Assembly (NCBI RefSeq): GCF_006538345.1
Contig: NZ_BJKL01000004.1
Span: 62,001 to 126,000 of the forward strand
Origin: Alteromonas sp. KUL49
GTDB lineage: Bacteria > Pseudomonadota > Gammaproteobacteria > Enterobacterales > Alteromonadaceae
Length of the DNA: 64,000 nt
Direction: 5' to 3'
Below, one piece after another: positions 52,464 through 63,383 of this stretch (its first letter is position 1; each line of letters opens with the position of its first letter). The notes beneath the pieces are model-generated. The model did not search any database and was not told the origin of the DNA. It saw nothing but the letters and a program-made list of their open reading frames with translations. The translations under genes were made by a program, and so were the position numbers.

Positions 52464-52865
52464 ATGAACGACCACAACAATGAACTAACCTATTCCATCG
52501 GCGAACTGGCTCGGGAGTTCGACATCACTCCTCGTTCTATCCGTTTCTACGAGGAGCAAGGCTTACTAAGCCCGCGTCGTACTGGCCAGAATCGTATCTA
52601 CTGTAACAAAGACCGCGTCAGGTTAAAGCTAATTTTACGTGGTAAGAGGTTAGGTTTCTCTTTAGCAGAGGTAAAAACTCTGTTTGAGATGTACGACAGC
52701 AACCCAAATTCCGCGGTTCAACTTGAAGCCATGCTTGAAATGACAGCGCAAAAACGCGCTGTATTGAACCAACAATTAGAAGATATTCAAATGCTTATGA
52801 CAGAACTTGACGATGTAGAATCCCGTTGTCGAGAAGAGCTAGCAGAATTACAAAAAGGAAAATAG
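52464..52865 (+). CDS. liuR: MerR-family regulator LiuR
   Basis: A 133-residue MerR regulator. The N-terminal winged helix has [20 protein letters not shown] and [14 protein letters not shown], and the C-terminal coiled coil begins near residue 85. No metal-binding cysteines are present, so it is of the CoA-ester-responsive type. It sits 2 nt before liuA and divergent from thiolase, as LiuR does in Alteromonadales and Pseudomonas. It probably represses leucine/isovalerate catabolic genes and is relieved by a pathway intermediate. Start ATG has AAGG about 9 nt before. Confidence 0.92.
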   Translation: MNDHNNELTYSIGELAREFDITPRSIRFYEEQGLLSPRRTGQNRIYCNKDRVRLKLILRGKRLGFSLAEVKTLFEMYDSNPNSAVQLEAMLEMTAQKRAVLNQQLEDIQMLMTELDDVESRCREELAELQKGK

Positions 52866-52867
52866 CC

Positions 52868-54037
52868 ATGAACACGCCCTACCCTACACTTAATTTCGGT
52901 TTAGGCGAAGATATGGACATGCTTCGCGACCAGGTCTATCAGTTTGCGCAAAATGAGATTGCTCCACTGGCAGAATCAGCCGATGCTGACAATCAGTTCC
53001 CCAATCAACTCTGGCCGAAACTCGGTGAGATGGGATTGCTCGGCGTTACCGTTGATGAACAATTTGGTGGTTCAGGCATGGGGTACTTGGCTCATACTAT
53101 CGCTATGGAAGAAGTGAGTCGCGCGTCTGCGGGTATTGGTCTGAGTTACGGTGCCCACTCTAACCTTTGCGTTAACCAAATTGCACGAAACGGCAGTGAA
53201 GCGCAAAAAGAAAAGTACTTACCTAAGCTGGTGTCTGGCGAACACATTGGTGCATTAGCGATGAGTGAACCCAACGCTGGTTCAGATGTAGTGAGCATGA
53301 AACTACGCGCAGAGAAAAAGGGCGACAAGTACATTCTCAACGGCAACAAAATGTGGATAACCAACGGCCCAGATGCTAATACGTTTGTCATTTACGCGAA
53401 AACTGACGTAAACGCAGGACCACGGGGTATAACCGCTTTTATTGTTGAACGAAATTTTCCCGGATTTTCTCGTGCTCAAAAGCTCGACAAACTGGGCATG
53501 CGCTCGTCAAACACTTGTGAATTAGTGTTTGAAGACTGCGAAGTACCCTTTGAGAATGTTATGGGTAATGAGGGCGAAGGTGTACGCGTGCTCATGAGCG
53601 GACTTGATTACGAGCGCGTAGTCTTATCAGGTGGTCCACTGGGTATTATGCAAGCCTGCATGGACATTGTGGTGCCCTACATCCACGACCGAGAGCAGTT
53701 TGGTCAATCTATTGGCCAGTTCCAGCTAGTGCAAGGCAAAATCGCCGACATGTACACACAAATGAATGCAGCACGCGCCTACGTTTACGCGGTAGCCCAA
53801 GCTTGTGATCGCGGTGAAACCACCCGCAAAGACGCCGCTGGTGCCATTCTTTATTCAGCAGAACTTGCCACCAAAATGTCCCTTGATGCCATTCAACTAT
53901 TGGGTGGGAATGGCTATATCAACGAGTACGCCACCGGCAGACTGCTAAGAGATGCCAAGCTATATGAAATTGGCGCTGGCACGTCAGAAATCAGACGCAT
54001 GCTAATTGGCCGCGAATTGTTCAACGAATCCAAGTAG
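52868..54037 (+). CDS. liuA: Isovaleryl-CoA dehydrogenase
   Basis: A 389-residue acyl-CoA dehydrogenase that oxidises isovaleryl-CoA to 3-methylcrotonyl-CoA with FAD. Conserved [20 protein letters not shown] and the C-terminal [20 protein letters not shown] are present. The catalytic glutamate is placed in [14 protein letters not shown], as in isovaleryl-CoA dehydrogenase (elsewhere in the family it is near the C-terminus). ATG at 52868 with AAAGGAAA 9 nt upstream is preferred. It follows liuR by 2 nt, beginning the liu operon. Confidence 0.95.
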   Translation: MNTPYPTLNFGLGEDMDMLRDQVYQFAQNEIAPLAESADADNQFPNQLWPKLGEMGLLGVTVDEQFGGSGMGYLAHTIAMEEVSRASAGIGLSYGAHSNLCVNQIARNGSEAQKEKYLPKLVSGEHIGALAMSEPNAGSDVVSMKLRAEKKGDKYILNGNKMWITNGPDANTFVIYAKTDVNAGPRGITAFIVERNFPGFSRAQKLDKLGMRSSNTCELVFEDCEVPFENVMGNEGEGVRVLMSGLDYERVVLSGGPLGIMQACMDIVVPYIHDREQFGQSIGQFQLVQGKIADMYTQMNAARAYVYAVAQACDRGETTRKDAAGAILYSAELATKMSLDAIQLLGGNGYINEYATGRLLRDAKLYEIGAGTSEIRRMLIGRELFNESK

Positions 54038-54051
54038 TTAAGGGAGGGGGC

Positions 54052-55659
54052 ATGCCCGTTCTTCATTCTTCGATAAATACGAAATCGTCAGCATTTGCTG
54101 ACAACACGGCGCATATGCAAGCGCAGGTGAATGACCTTAAAGAAAAACTCCAGACCATAGCAAAAGGTGGTGGAGAAAAGGCCGCCCAACGCCACGTAGC
54201 GCGGGGCAAACTGTTGGCTCGCGATCGCATCGACGGCCTTATCGACGCGGGTTCGCCTTTCTTAGAAATTGGCCAACTGGCAGCATGGGAAGTATATGAA
54301 GACTATGTTCCATGCGCCGGAGTCGTTGCAGGTATCGGCTTAGTACACGGCATTGAATGTATGATAGTCGCCAACGATGCCACGGTAAAAGGCGGTACAT
54401 ACTACCCACTTACTGTGAAAAAGCATTTACGCGCTCAGGCGATTGCTGAAGAAAATCACCTGCCTTGTATTTACCTAGTGGATTCAGGCGGTGCCAACTT
54501 GCCCAGACAAGACGACGTATTCCCAGACAAAGAGCATTTTGGTCGTATTTTCTTTAATCAGGCCAACATGTCAGCTAAAAATATCCCACAAATAGCTGTG
54601 GTAATGGGTTCTTGTACCGCAGGTGGTGCCTACGTGCCTGCGATGGCTGATGAGAGTATTATCGTGAAAGAGCAAGCGACGATATTCTTAGGCGGCCCAC
54701 CCTTGGTGAAAGCTGCTACGGGCGAAGTGGTCAGTGCCGAAGAGCTTGGCGGTGGTGACGTTCATACCAGAATTTCAGGCGTAGCTGACCACCTAGCTAA
54801 TAATGATCATCACGCACTAGAGCTAGCAAGAAACGCCGTAGCAAGACTCAATCGTAAAAAGTCGACGTCCATTGATATTGCCGATGTAGTTGCCCCTAAA
54901 TACGACGGTAAAGAAATCTATGGCGTAATCCCCAAAGATACGCGACAGACTTTTGATGTTAGAGAAATCATTGCTCGTATTGTGGACGGTTCGGATTTTG
55001 ACGAATTTAAATCACGTTACGGAACGACGCTGGTATGTGGCTTCGCTCGGATTTTTGGCTTTCCTGTGGGTATTGTGGCAAACAATGGGATCTTGTTCAG
55101 TGAAAGTGCGCAAAAAGGCGCTCACTTTATAGAGTTGTGTGCAACACGAAAAATCCCCTTAATATTCCTGCAAAACATCACTGGCTTTATGGTGGGTAAA
55201 CAATACGAGCACGACGGTATTGCCAAGCATGGTGCCAAAATGGTGACTGCGGTCGCCTGTGCAAATGTTCCTAAGCTCACCGTACTGATTGGTGGTAGTT
55301 TTGGTGCCGGAAACTATGGCATGTGCGGACGTGCTTACGACCCTAGATTCTTGTTTATGTGGCCAAATGCGCGCATCTCAGTCATGGGGGGTGAACAAGC
55401 TGCGGGTGTTCTGGCACAAGTTAAGCGCGATCAAAAAGAACGTGCTGGCGAACAATGGTCAGACGAAGAAGAAACAAGCTTTAAACAGCCAATCATAGAC
55501 ACTTATGAAACCCAAGGTCACCCCTACTACGCTTCTGCCCGTTTGTGGGATGACGGCGTGATCGACCCTGCAGATACCCGCCTAGTTCTGGGATTATCCT
55601 TATCCGCAGCGCTTAACAAACCTATCGAAGACACACGCTTTGGCGTGTTTAGAATGTAG
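54052..55659 (+). CDS. liuB: 3-Methylcrotonyl-CoA carboxylase beta subunit
   Basis: A 535-residue carboxyltransferase subunit that moves CO2 from biotin to 3-methylcrotonyl-CoA. The crotonase-fold domains show [20 protein letters not shown] in the N-half and [20 protein letters not shown] with [18 protein letters not shown] in the C-half, characteristic of MCC beta. Length agrees with Pseudomonas LiuB (535). Start ATG has GGGAGGGGG 4 nt upstream. 14 nt after liuA, 10 nt before liuC. Confidence 0.96.
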   Translation: MPVLHSSINTKSSAFADNTAHMQAQVNDLKEKLQTIAKGGGEKAAQRHVARGKLLARDRIDGLIDAGSPFLEIGQLAAWEVYEDYVPCAGVVAGIGLVHGIECMIVANDATVKGGTYYPLTVKKHLRAQAIAEENHLPCIYLVDSGGANLPRQDDVFPDKEHFGRIFFNQANMSAKNIPQIAVVMGSCTAGGAYVPAMADESIIVKEQATIFLGGPPLVKAATGEVVSAEELGGGDVHTRISGVADHLANNDHHALELARNAVARLNRKKSTSIDIADVVAPKYDGKEIYGVIPKDTRQTFDVREIIARIVDGSDFDEFKSRYGTTLVCGFARIFGFPVGIVANNGILFSESAQKGAHFIELCATRKIPLIFLQNITGFMVGKQYEHDGIAKHGAKMVTAVACANVPKLTVLIGGSFGAGNYGMCGRAYDPRFLFMWPNARISVMGGEQAAGVLAQVKRDQKERAGEQWSDEEETSFKQPIIDTYETQGHPYYASARLWDDGVIDPADTRLVLGLSLSAALNKPIEDTRFGVFRM

Positions 55660-55669
55660 GGGGCGAATC

Positions 55670-56467
55670 ATGGATTCAGTAGTAAACTACAACATTGATT
55701 CTAAGGGCGTTTGTCGAATTCGATTAGACCGCCCCGAAAAGCACAATGCTTTTGACGATGACATGATCGCCACGCTCACCCAGTACTTCAATACAGCAGC
55801 AAAGGACGCAGCCGTTCGGGTCGTTGTTTTGGAAGCAGAGGGAAAAACCTTCAGCGCGGGTGCGGATCTTGGCTGGATGAAACGCATGGCGTCCTACAGC
55901 GAAGCAGAAAACCAACAAGACGCTATGGCGCTGGCTACCATGCTTCATACACTATATACGCTACCTAAGCCTACCATTGCGAAAGTACAAGGCGCAGCCT
56001 TTGGTGGTGCTGTAGGGCTTATAGCCTGCTGTGATATTGCCGTAGGCAGTAAACTGAGCAAGTTTTGCTTGAGCGAAGTCAAACTAGGACTCATCCCGGC
56101 CACTATTAGCCCCTATGTGATTGAAGCGATGGGCGCTCGGGTTTGTCGGCGATATTTCCAAACCGCAGAGGTGTTTTCTTCACGCCGAGCAAGGCGACTG
56201 GGACTACTCAGTGAATCAGTATCGGAAGATGCGCTCAATAGTACCGTTGACGATATGGTAAACAACATACTAAACAACGGCCCTCAAGCAATGGCGCAGG
56301 CAAAACTACTAGTACAAGATTTTAGCCAGCGCGAGATCAACCATTCACTGCTTCATGAATCCAGCGCACGAATCGCTAAAGTGCGAGTATCTGAAGAGGG
56401 GCAAGAAGGCCTACACGCGTTTTTTGAAAAACGCCCAGCAGCATGGCGAGAAACAGAAAATGATTAA
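55670..56467 (+). CDS. liuC: Methylglutaconyl-CoA hydratase
   Basis: A 265-residue enoyl-CoA hydratase/isomerase-family enzyme. The oxyanion-hole motifs are [20 protein letters not shown] (residues 60-79) and [20 protein letters not shown] (about 105-125). It hydrates 3-methylglutaconyl-CoA to HMG-CoA in leucine degradation. ATG at 55670 follows AGGGGGCG. It overlaps liuD by 8 nt, so the two are coupled. Confidence 0.93.
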   Translation: MDSVVNYNIDSKGVCRIRLDRPEKHNAFDDDMIATLTQYFNTAAKDAAVRVVVLEAEGKTFSAGADLGWMKRMASYSEAENQQDAMALATMLHTLYTLPKPTIAKVQGAAFGGAVGLIACCDIAVGSKLSKFCLSEVKLGLIPATISPYVIEAMGARVCRRYFQTAEVFSSRRARRLGLLSESVSEDALNSTVDDMVNNILNNGPQAMAQAKLLVQDFSQREINHSLLHESSARIAKVRVSEEGQEGLHAFFEKRPAAWRETEND

Positions 56468-58497
56468 AAAGTTACTAATTGCTAACCGCGGTGAAATTGC
56501 CTGCCGCGTGATCACAACAGCAAAAAAACGAGGCATCAAAACAGTAGCCGTATTCTCTGACGCCGACAGAAACGCGCTCCACGTTGCGATGGCAGATGAA
56601 GCCGTTTATATAGGAGAGGCACCTGCCAAAGACAGCTATTTGCGTGCTGAACATATTATTGATGTCGCCAAAACTCATGGTGTAGACGCCATACATCCGG
56701 GCTACGGTTTCTTGTCTGAGAACGCTGCATTTGCCAACGCTTGTGAAGCAAACCACATTATTTTTGTAGGTCCGCCTGCAAGCGCGATTGAAGCCATGGG
56801 CTCCAAATCTGCTGCCAAGCACATTATGGAAAATGCGGGTGTGCCTCTCGTACCTGGCTATCACGGTGATGACCAAAGCACAGCCATTCTCAAAAAGGCC
56901 GCCGACGACATGGGCTATCCCGTCTTACTTAAAGCAGCTGCTGGTGGTGGCGGTAAAGGTATGCGCCAAGTTTGGAATGAGGCCGATTTTCAAAATGCGC
57001 TAGACGCAGCAAAGCGAGAATCTTTGTCCAGCTTTGGTGATGATCACATGTTGGTGGAAAAGTACCTCACCAAACCTCGTCATGTTGAAATTCAAGTGTT
57101 CTGTGATAAGCAGGGTAACGGCGTATATCTTTTCGAACGTGATTGTTCTGTTCAACGTCGACACCAAAAAATTATTGAAGAAGCCCCTGCCCCCGGGGAT
57201 GACTCAGATAATACGCTCACAAATGGGTGAAGCTGCCATCAAAGCAGCCAAAGCCATTGATTACGTGGGTGCTGGTACGGTGGAATTCCTGCTTGATGAG
57301 GATGGTAGTTTCTACTTTATGGAGATGAATACCCGTCTACAGGTAGAACACCCTGTCACCGAAATGATTACAGGTGAAGATTTGGTTGAGTGGCAACTCA
57401 AAGTCGCACAAGGTGAAACACTGCCAAAAACTCAAGACCAATTGGAAATCCGCGGGCACGCTTTTGAAGCCCGTATATATGCGGAAGATCCCTACAATGA
57501 CTTTTTACCCGTTACTGGCACTTTAAATACACTGTCACCACCACAATCAACTGAACTCGTTCGGGTCGACACCGGCGTTCTTGAAGGGGACGAAGTCAGT
57601 ATTTACTACGACCCTATGATTGCCAAGTTGATTGTTTGGGGTGATGATAGAGAACTCGCGCTTCAACGCTTAGGCCAAGCACTAGAGCAGTATCACATCG
57701 ATGGCGTAACGACTAATATTGACTTTTTAGCCTATTTAACCCGATTCGAACCCTTCCAGCGTGCTGAGCTAACGACCACGTTTGTAGACAAACACATTGA
57801 TGAATTAATGGCGTCTAAACCTCGCCACGTTCAAGACGACTTGCCAGTAATGGCAATGCTAGCGCTACTGCGTAATCAAGCTCAAAATAATGCTGCTAGC
57901 GCACCGTGGCAGTCTACTCTTGGGTGGCGGAGTAATCTGTGCTATTCCGCTCACATCAGATTTGCCATTGATGATGAATTATTGGAAGCGGTATGCACTA
58001 TCGCTGACTCAAGCGCGCCCTTGTCACCGCACTGGTCTATCAAAATTGGCGAATACTCTTGGCTAGCCGAGGGGCAACTGGTTGGCAATGAATTACACAT
58101 TACAGTAAACGATGTACTTCAGAAAATACGTTTTGCCGAACGTAAATCGGAAGCATCAGAGAGAAATACTCATTACGTCATCTTCACGCCAAGCGGCAAG
58201 CTGGCTTTCGAGCACCTGTTGCCAGACCTCGGAGATCACAACAATGTAGATAGCGACGCTTCTCTTACTGCCCCTATGAATGGCACGATTGTTACCCATT
58301 TATGTAGCCAAGGCGACGAAGTAACCAAAGGTACGCCAATCTTAGTTATGGAGGCGATGAAGATGGAGCACACAATAAATGCACCCGCTGACGGTACAGT
58401 CGCTGAATTTTATTACCAGCCAGGAGAACTGGTTGACGGCGGAGCGACACTTCTCGACTTTACCGCCAGTAGTGAAAATAAGCGCGGTGAGTCATGA
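56460..58497 (+). pseudogene. liuD: 3-Methylcrotonyl-CoA carboxylase alpha subunit, broken by a frameshift
   Basis: Biotin carboxylase-biotin carrier subunit. The first frame from ATG 56460 gives [33 protein letters not shown] and [10 protein letters not shown], and ends shortly after [15 protein letters not shown] at 57230. The second frame resumes [20 protein letters not shown] and runs to 58497 with YVGAGTVEFLLDEDGSFYFM and the biotin-Lys motif VMEAMKMEHTI near the C-terminus. The switch point is CCCCCGGGG at about 57190-57198; removal of one G gives a continuous 678-residue protein, normal for LiuD. It overlaps liuC (8 nt) and liuE (4 nt). May be a sequencing error; if real, leucine catabolism would be blocked at this step. 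Confidence 0.9.
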
Positions 58498-59387
58498 CCT
58501 TTCCGAGCACCGTATCCATCGTTGAAGTAGGTCCTAGAGATGGCCTACAAAATGAGAAAGAACACCTGACGGTAGCGCAGAAAAGTAAGCTAGTTGATTT
58601 ATTGTCAGATACTGGTCTCACGCGTATTGAAGCAGGTAGTTTTGTGTCACCCAAATGGGTGCCACAAATGGCCAGTTCAGATGAGGTTTTTAGTGCTATC
58701 AACCGGCGCTCTGGGGTGACCTACTCGGCACTTACTCCCAATATGAGAGGTTTTGAGACTGCCTTGGCAGCCAATGTGGATGAAGTGGCTATTTTCGGTG
58801 CGGCATCTGAGCAGTTCTCACAAAAGAACATCAACTGTTCTATTGAAGAGAGTCTGGAGCGCTTTGCACCTGTCATTGAATCAGCCACAGAACGTAATCT
58901 TAAAGTGCGAGGTTATGTCTCTTGTGTTTTAGGATGCCCTTATGAGGGAGATATCGCACCTGAAAAAGTCGCAGATGTTACCAAGTTGATGATTGATATG
59001 GGCTGCTACGAAGTCTCTCTAGGGGATACTATCGGTGTGGGAACGCCACTAAAAACTGCGCAAATGTTAGATCGAGTGTTAGACAAAGTATCAATAGACA
59101 AAGTGGCAGTTCATTTTCACGATACCTATGGGCAAGCGTTAGCTAACCTCTATGTCGCCCTGGAAAAGGGCATCCGTGTAATCGATGCCGCAGTTGCAGG
59201 TTTAGGTGGTTGCCCCTATGCGAAGGGTGCTAGCGGCAACGTCGCCACAGAAGATGTTTTGTACATGCTCAATGGTATGGGAATATCTTCTAACGTCGAT
59301 ATGAGCAAATTGCTTTTGGCAACAAACTACATAACTGGAGTGCTTGGGCGCAAACCCCAGTCAAAAGTCGCTAATGCCATTCTTTAA
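58494..59387 (+). CDS. liuE: Hydroxymethylglutaryl-CoA lyase
   Basis: A 297-residue HMG-CoA lyase of the TIM-barrel family, producing acetyl-CoA and acetoacetate. Signatures are [13 protein letters not shown] at the N-terminus, [18 protein letters not shown] with metal-binding His-x-His, and [20 protein letters not shown] containing the catalytic cysteine. Length is as in Pseudomonas LiuE (about 300). Its start overlaps the liuD stop (ATGA). Last gene of the liu operon. Confidence 0.96.
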   Translation: MTFPSTVSIVEVGPRDGLQNEKEHLTVAQKSKLVDLLSDTGLTRIEAGSFVSPKWVPQMASSDEVFSAINRRSGVTYSALTPNMRGFETALAANVDEVAIFGAASEQFSQKNINCSIEESLERFAPVIESATERNLKVRGYVSCVLGCPYEGDIAPEKVADVTKLMIDMGCYEVSLGDTIGVGTPLKTAQMLDRVLDKVSIDKVAVHFHDTYGQALANLYVALEKGIRVIDAAVAGLGGCPYAKGASGNVATEDVLYMLNGMGISSNVDMSKLLLATNYITGVLGRKPQSKVANAIL

Positions 59388-59497
59388 ATTCAAAGGGCAT
59401 TATACTTTGTATAACCTATAAGAACTTAAGCCGCGCCCACAAGGATGTGATTGCGGCGTGCGGTAAAAAGTGTGTTGCTTTCCCTTTAAGGCTTTAC

Positions 59498-60031
59498 TCA
59501 GCCCCGATTCTCAACCACCACCTTAAGGTTTTCTAAACCGGCTTCAAAGTCAGGGCCAAGTAAACTGTCAATCATCAGTACGACGTAGCGATCTACAGGA
59601 TTATATCCAACCTCGCCTTCATCACGCCAAACGACTCTTGTACCTGAATTGCTTGGCATAAATTCGATAGTGCCAGTAGACCCCATATCCATATCAGGAA
59701 AATACAAGCTATAAACGACTTTTTTATTGTGTTCTAGAGCGGTAATTTCCATTTCACCATTGCCTTCGGAAACGCTTTTCCACTCAGAGCGCATGCCTAT
59801 CGCTCTATCTGGACCTGAGTAAACAAGCTCCATCGCTGGGTCGCGTTTAAACCACACCCCCCACGTTGGCCAAGCCTTGAGATTGACAACTTCTGGGTAA
59901 ACAACATCTGGGCCTGCGTTAATCACAATACTGCGTTCAACGTTGTAATGCTTGGGTAATATCAATCCGATAGCCGAAAGGGTGACCACTAGTATTACAA
60001 ACCCTAGAATAAGTTTTTTCAAAGCTGCCAT
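59498..60031 (-). CDS. SRPBCC-family (polyketide cyclase/START-like) protein
   Basis: A 177-residue protein with an N-terminal membrane anchor (LKKLILGFVILVVTLSAIGL) and a single SRPBCC (polyketide_cyc2-like) beta-grip domain from NVERSIVINAGPDVVYPEVV. The central strand FMPSNSGTRVVWRDEGEVGY is typical. It may bind a hydrophobic ligand in the periplasm or membrane surface; no substrate is known. Start ATG at 60031 has CAGGAG 6 nt upstream. Located between the liu operon (convergent) and the nucleoside hydrolase gene. Confidence 0.8.
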   Translation of the reverse strand: MAALKKLILGFVILVVTLSAIGLILPKHYNVERSIVINAGPDVVYPEVVNLKAWPTWGVWFKRDPAMELVYSGPDRAIGMRSEWKSVSEGNGEMEITALEHNKKVVYSLYFPDMDMGSTGTIEFMPSNSGTRVVWRDEGEVGYNPVDRYVVLMIDSLLGPDFEAGLENLKVVVENRG

Positions 60032-60073
60032 TTAAATCTCCTGTTCCAATTTCCTAAGGAGAATATATAACAA

Positions 60074-61051
60074 TTATTTAACAAATGGCATGGGCGCGTG
60101 AATAAATTCTCCACTTAAGTAGTGAATTACCATCGCCTTGACGTACTCAGCATCAACCTCTGATACCCAAGTGCAAGAAAATCCACTTTCTTCATCTCTA
60201 AATGTTTGTCCTGCGTTAGGTGTCACTGTACTGACATTAATTGAGCCAGACTCAACGGTTAATTTATCTGCGGGTAATGCCAACACGCAGGTAGATAAAA
60301 TATCCCACAAAAAATAAGTAAATTCATAGGATGGTATTGCCGTAACCGTCGCAGCCCAGAATTGCCCAGCGAGGTCAGATACTGGTGTATTTTTCTCGGC
60401 TAATTGCTGTAAGAAAGGCCAGCTGACTGGCAACGCATTTGTAGCATCCAACGGGACCAAACAAAGTGGTACGCCGCTTTTCACTAATTCTCGCGTCGCC
60501 TTTGGATCCCAGTATGCATTCCACTCAGCAGTACCATTGTGGTCATGCATGGCAACGTTACCTTTAACATCTACCGCGCCACCCATCCATACTACTTTCT
60601 CTATCTTGCTTGCTAGCTCAGGATTGCGACTAAGCACAGCGGCTAAGTTCGTCGCGGGACCGGTTTTGAGCACGGTAACCCCACCAGTGGATTGCGACAG
60701 CGTACGTTCCATCCATGCATCCGCAGATAAATCACTCACAACCACACTATCGAGGGAGGTACGAAGCATAACGGGAGTCGCATGGCACATTTTAGGCTGA
60801 GCACGCCATTCTGGAGGAAAAGGATTAGGTCCGCTTAGGTTACCTACTGCTACCGGAATATGGTTATTGCCAGTCAATGTCAGTAATTTTCGGGTACTGA
60901 TAAGTGCGTCATCAGGATAGCAATCAGCGGGGGCAATAGTTACGCCAATTACCTGAATATTGGGGAGCCTCAACAAAAGAAGCAAAGAGAGTAAATCATC
61001 GATTCCGCCGTCATGGTCAAATATGACGGGGGTTCTGTGGTCTGATGTCAT
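60074..61051 (-). CDS. Inosine/uridine-preferring nucleoside hydrolase family protein
   Basis: A 325-residue member of the IUNH family that splits ribonucleosides into ribose and base. The calcium motif is in VIFDHDGGIDDLLSLL (residues 9-24), matching the DxDxxxDD signature with a His between. TGPATNLAAVL (residues 136-146) and GNVAMHDHNGTAEWNAYWDP (residues 169-188) are the next family motifs. Start ATG at 61051. It is divergent from glgC over a 225-bp region. Substrate preference cannot be told from sequence. Confidence 0.88.
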   Translation of the reverse strand: MTSDHRTPVIFDHDGGIDDLLSLLLLLRLPNIQVIGVTIAPADCYPDDALISTRKLLTLTGNNHIPVAVGNLSGPNPFPPEWRAQPKMCHATPVMLRTSLDSVVVSDLSADAWMERTLSQSTGGVTVLKTGPATNLAAVLSRNPELASKIEKVVWMGGAVDVKGNVAMHDHNGTAEWNAYWDPKATRELVKSGVPLCLVPLDATNALPVSWPFLQQLAEKNTPVSDLAGQFWAATVTAIPSYEFTYFLWDILSTCVLALPADKLTVESGSINVSTVTPNAGQTFRDEESGFSCTWVSEVDAEYVKAMVIHYLSGEFIHAPMPFVK

Positions 61052-61172
61052 TGTATATCTACGCTTTATTAACTTTATTCACGATATTCTTACATTCTTT
61101 TAAGAATGGCCGTAGCATTCTGATTTTACTTGTGTAAGATGGAATTAGGTTATCACAAAAAACCTTTTTTCT

Positions 61173-61191
61173 TAGACATTGTTCATGTCTA
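61173..61191. repeat. Operator-like inverted repeat in the nucleoside hydrolase / glgC region
   Basis: TAGACAT (61173-61179) and ATGTCTA (61185-61191) are exact complements 5 nt apart. Such spacing fits a dimeric regulator; no known consensus was recognised. It lies about 85 nt before glgC. Confidence 0.3.
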
Positions 61192-61276
61192 GCACCGTAA
61201 GCAGCATCGCTGGCTGCTTCATCAACATATACACTGACACTGGCAGTATTGTGTCCCACACATGGAGATTCCAAAT

Positions 61277-62554
61277 ATGGCAGACAACAGTTCACGCTAT
61301 ATTAGTAATCTGACCCGAGATACCTACGCACTTATTTTGGCTGGTGGTAGAGGGTCACGTTTGCATGAACTGACAACATGGCGCGCTAAGCCGGCGCTCT
61401 ATTTTGGCGGCAAATTTCGAATAATTGATTTTCCCTTATCCAACTGTGTTAACTCTGGAATTCGACGTATTGGCGTTGTAACACAGTATAAATCTCACTC
61501 TCTTATCCGCCATTTGGTGAGGGGCTGGGGACACTTTAAAAAGGAGCTCGGCGAGTCAGTTGAAATCCTTCCTGCATCGCAGCGCTTTTCAGATAGTTGG
61601 TATGAAGGTACCGCAGATGCTGTATTTCAAAACATCGATATTATTCGAGATGAATTACCAAAATATGTAATGATTTTGTCTGGCGACCATATTTATCGAA
61701 TGGACTATGGCAGCATGCTGGCTCGTCACGTGGAAACAGGTGCCAAAATGACAGTGTCATGTATGTCTGTGCCTGTCGAAGAAGCCGCAGGCGCCTTCGG
61801 CGTGATGTCTGTTGATGAAGAATATCGCATCAACGGATTTGAGGAGAAGCCAGCCAATCCTAGCCCTCTACCCCATGACCCAACGCGTTGCTTGGCATCA
61901 ATGGGCAACTACGTATTCGACACAGACTTCTTATTTGAACAGCTTCGCAGAGACGCAGAAACCTCTGGCTCACAGCGAGACTTTGGTAAGGATATCATTC
62001 CAGCGATTATCAAAGATCACCCAGTTTATGCATATCAATTTGAAAGTAGCGATGGTGACAAAGCCTACTGGCGCGATGTGGGTACCATCGATTCTTTTTG
62101 GGAAGCAAACATGGAGTTGGTATCACCGGTTCCACAGTTAAATCTTTACGATCAAAAATGGCCGATTTGGACATACCAAGAGCAGCTCCCGCCAGCGAAA
62201 TTTGTATGGGAAGGTCAAGAACGACGAGGTGATGCAGTTAATTCAGTCGTTTCCGGTGGCTGTATTATTTCGGGCGCTTCACTAAGAGGCTCTATCTGCT
62301 TCTCGAACGTTAGAGTGCATTCGTACAGTCTCATAGAAGACGCGGTTATTCTTCCTGACGTAGAAATCATGCCTCACTGTAAGCTACGTAAAGTGCTTAT
62401 TGATCGTGGCTGTATTGTCCCCGAAGGCACAGTGATTGGATACAACCACGACGAGGATAGGAAAAAAGGGTTCAGAGTCTCTGAAAAAGGCGTGGTACTA
62501 GTCACCCGTGAGATGCTGGGTCAACCTGTAGGCGGCTTAAGCGCTCAAGGTTAA
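61277..62554 (+). CDS. glgC: Glucose-1-phosphate adenylyltransferase
   Basis: A 425-residue ADP-glucose pyrophosphorylase that makes the glucosyl donor for glycogen. Motifs: [15 protein letters not shown] (nucleotide binding), [34 protein letters not shown] and RDFGKDIIP. Length is as in bacterial GlgC (about 420-430). ATG at 61277 is chosen because GGAG lies 9 nt upstream; the ATG at 61262 has none. It stands alone: no glgA, glgB or glgP in the window. Its end overlaps the convergent hydrolase by 4 bp. Confidence 0.96.
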   Translation: MADNSSRYISNLTRDTYALILAGGRGSRLHELTTWRAKPALYFGGKFRIIDFPLSNCVNSGIRRIGVVTQYKSHSLIRHLVRGWGHFKKELGESVEILPASQRFSDSWYEGTADAVFQNIDIIRDELPKYVMILSGDHIYRMDYGSMLARHVETGAKMTVSCMSVPVEEAAGAFGVMSVDEEYRINGFEEKPANPSPLPHDPTRCLASMGNYVFDTDFLFEQLRRDAETSGSQRDFGKDIIPAIIKDHPVYAYQFESSDGDKAYWRDVGTIDSFWEANMELVSPVPQLNLYDQKWPIWTYQEQLPPAKFVWEGQERRGDAVNSVVSGGCIISGASLRGSICFSNVRVHSYSLIEDAVILPDVEIMPHCKLRKVLIDRGCIVPEGTVIGYNHDEDRKKGFRVSEKGVVLVTREMLGQPVGGLSAQG

Positions 62555-63345
62555 CTCTCCCACCGTTCCAAGGTGGCAGTAATAATTTCTGCCACCTTTT
62601 CAGGCTGCTCAAGGGGAAACATATGCCCCCCAGGAGCAACCATATGATCGACATTATTCTGTTTTCGCAACGCTTTGATCATCATTGGATGACACACTTT
62701 ACTGTTTTTAGCGGTCACCAATAACGCTGGACACGCCAATTTACCTTGGTAGCGATTTAAGTTGTGAGGTACGTTTCGAAACAAATTCGCTTCCACATCT
62801 GCACTAAACGTCAGATTTATTTTGTCGTCTTTGTGTTCTGTCACCGCATTTACATAGTCTCTTACGCAACGCTCATCCATGTACTTAAACAAGGCTTTAC
62901 TCTGGAAATAAGAAACCATATCCGTTTGCTTGTCCCACTGAGTGTTTCGAGTTTTAGCAAGATTTGCAGGCGTAACCTTGTCGATGAGTGGTGTTTTTTT
63001 CACTAGACGCAAAAAGGTACTCATTGGCCCTACAACTAAGGGCGGATCGAGCATGATTAATCCCTTGAATAAATGAGGCGCCTCACATGCGGCCATGTAT
63101 GAGATGACCGCACCAAATGAATGCCCAATAGCATATATACCATCAGCATTGTTATAAGAGGCAATGTGATTAATGAGTTCCGTTACTTGATTGCGCCAGT
63201 TTTTATTAACGGGCAGCAACGGGTCATGACCGAACTTATCAACATGAATACGTTCATATGCATTGGGCAATGCAGAAAACAGCACATTGTAGCTTGGCGC
63301 AGGAAATCCATTTGCGTGTGCAAAATGAAACGTGACTTTACTCAT
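62551..63345 (-). CDS. Alpha/beta hydrolase
   Basis: A 264-residue alpha/beta-fold hydrolase. The nucleophile elbow is [11 protein letters not shown] (Gly-His-Ser-Phe-Gly), the oxyanion-hole segment begins FAHANGFP, and the catalytic His lies near the C-terminus in [13 protein letters not shown]. The acid is probably the Asp in the preceding strand. ATG at 63345 ([15 protein letters not shown]) is preferred although the frame extends to 63414. Substrate is unknown (esterase, lipase or thioesterase-like). It is convergent with glgC and lies downstream of the MFS gene on the same strand. Confidence 0.85.
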   Translation of the reverse strand: MSKVTFHFAHANGFPAPSYNVLFSALPNAYERIHVDKFGHDPLLPVNKNWRNQVTELINHIASYNNADGIYAIGHSFGAVISYMAACEAPHLFKGLIMLDPPLVVGPMSTFLRLVKKTPLIDKVTPANLAKTRNTQWDKQTDMVSYFQSKALFKYMDERCVRDYVNAVTEHKDDKINLTFSADVEANLFRNVPHNLNRYQGKLACPALLVTAKNSKVCHPMMIKALRKQNNVDHMVAPGGHMFPLEQPEKVAEIITATLERWES

Positions 63346-63383
63346 CGGTGTAATTTTCTCCTTAAAACGCGGACCGAATCGTA

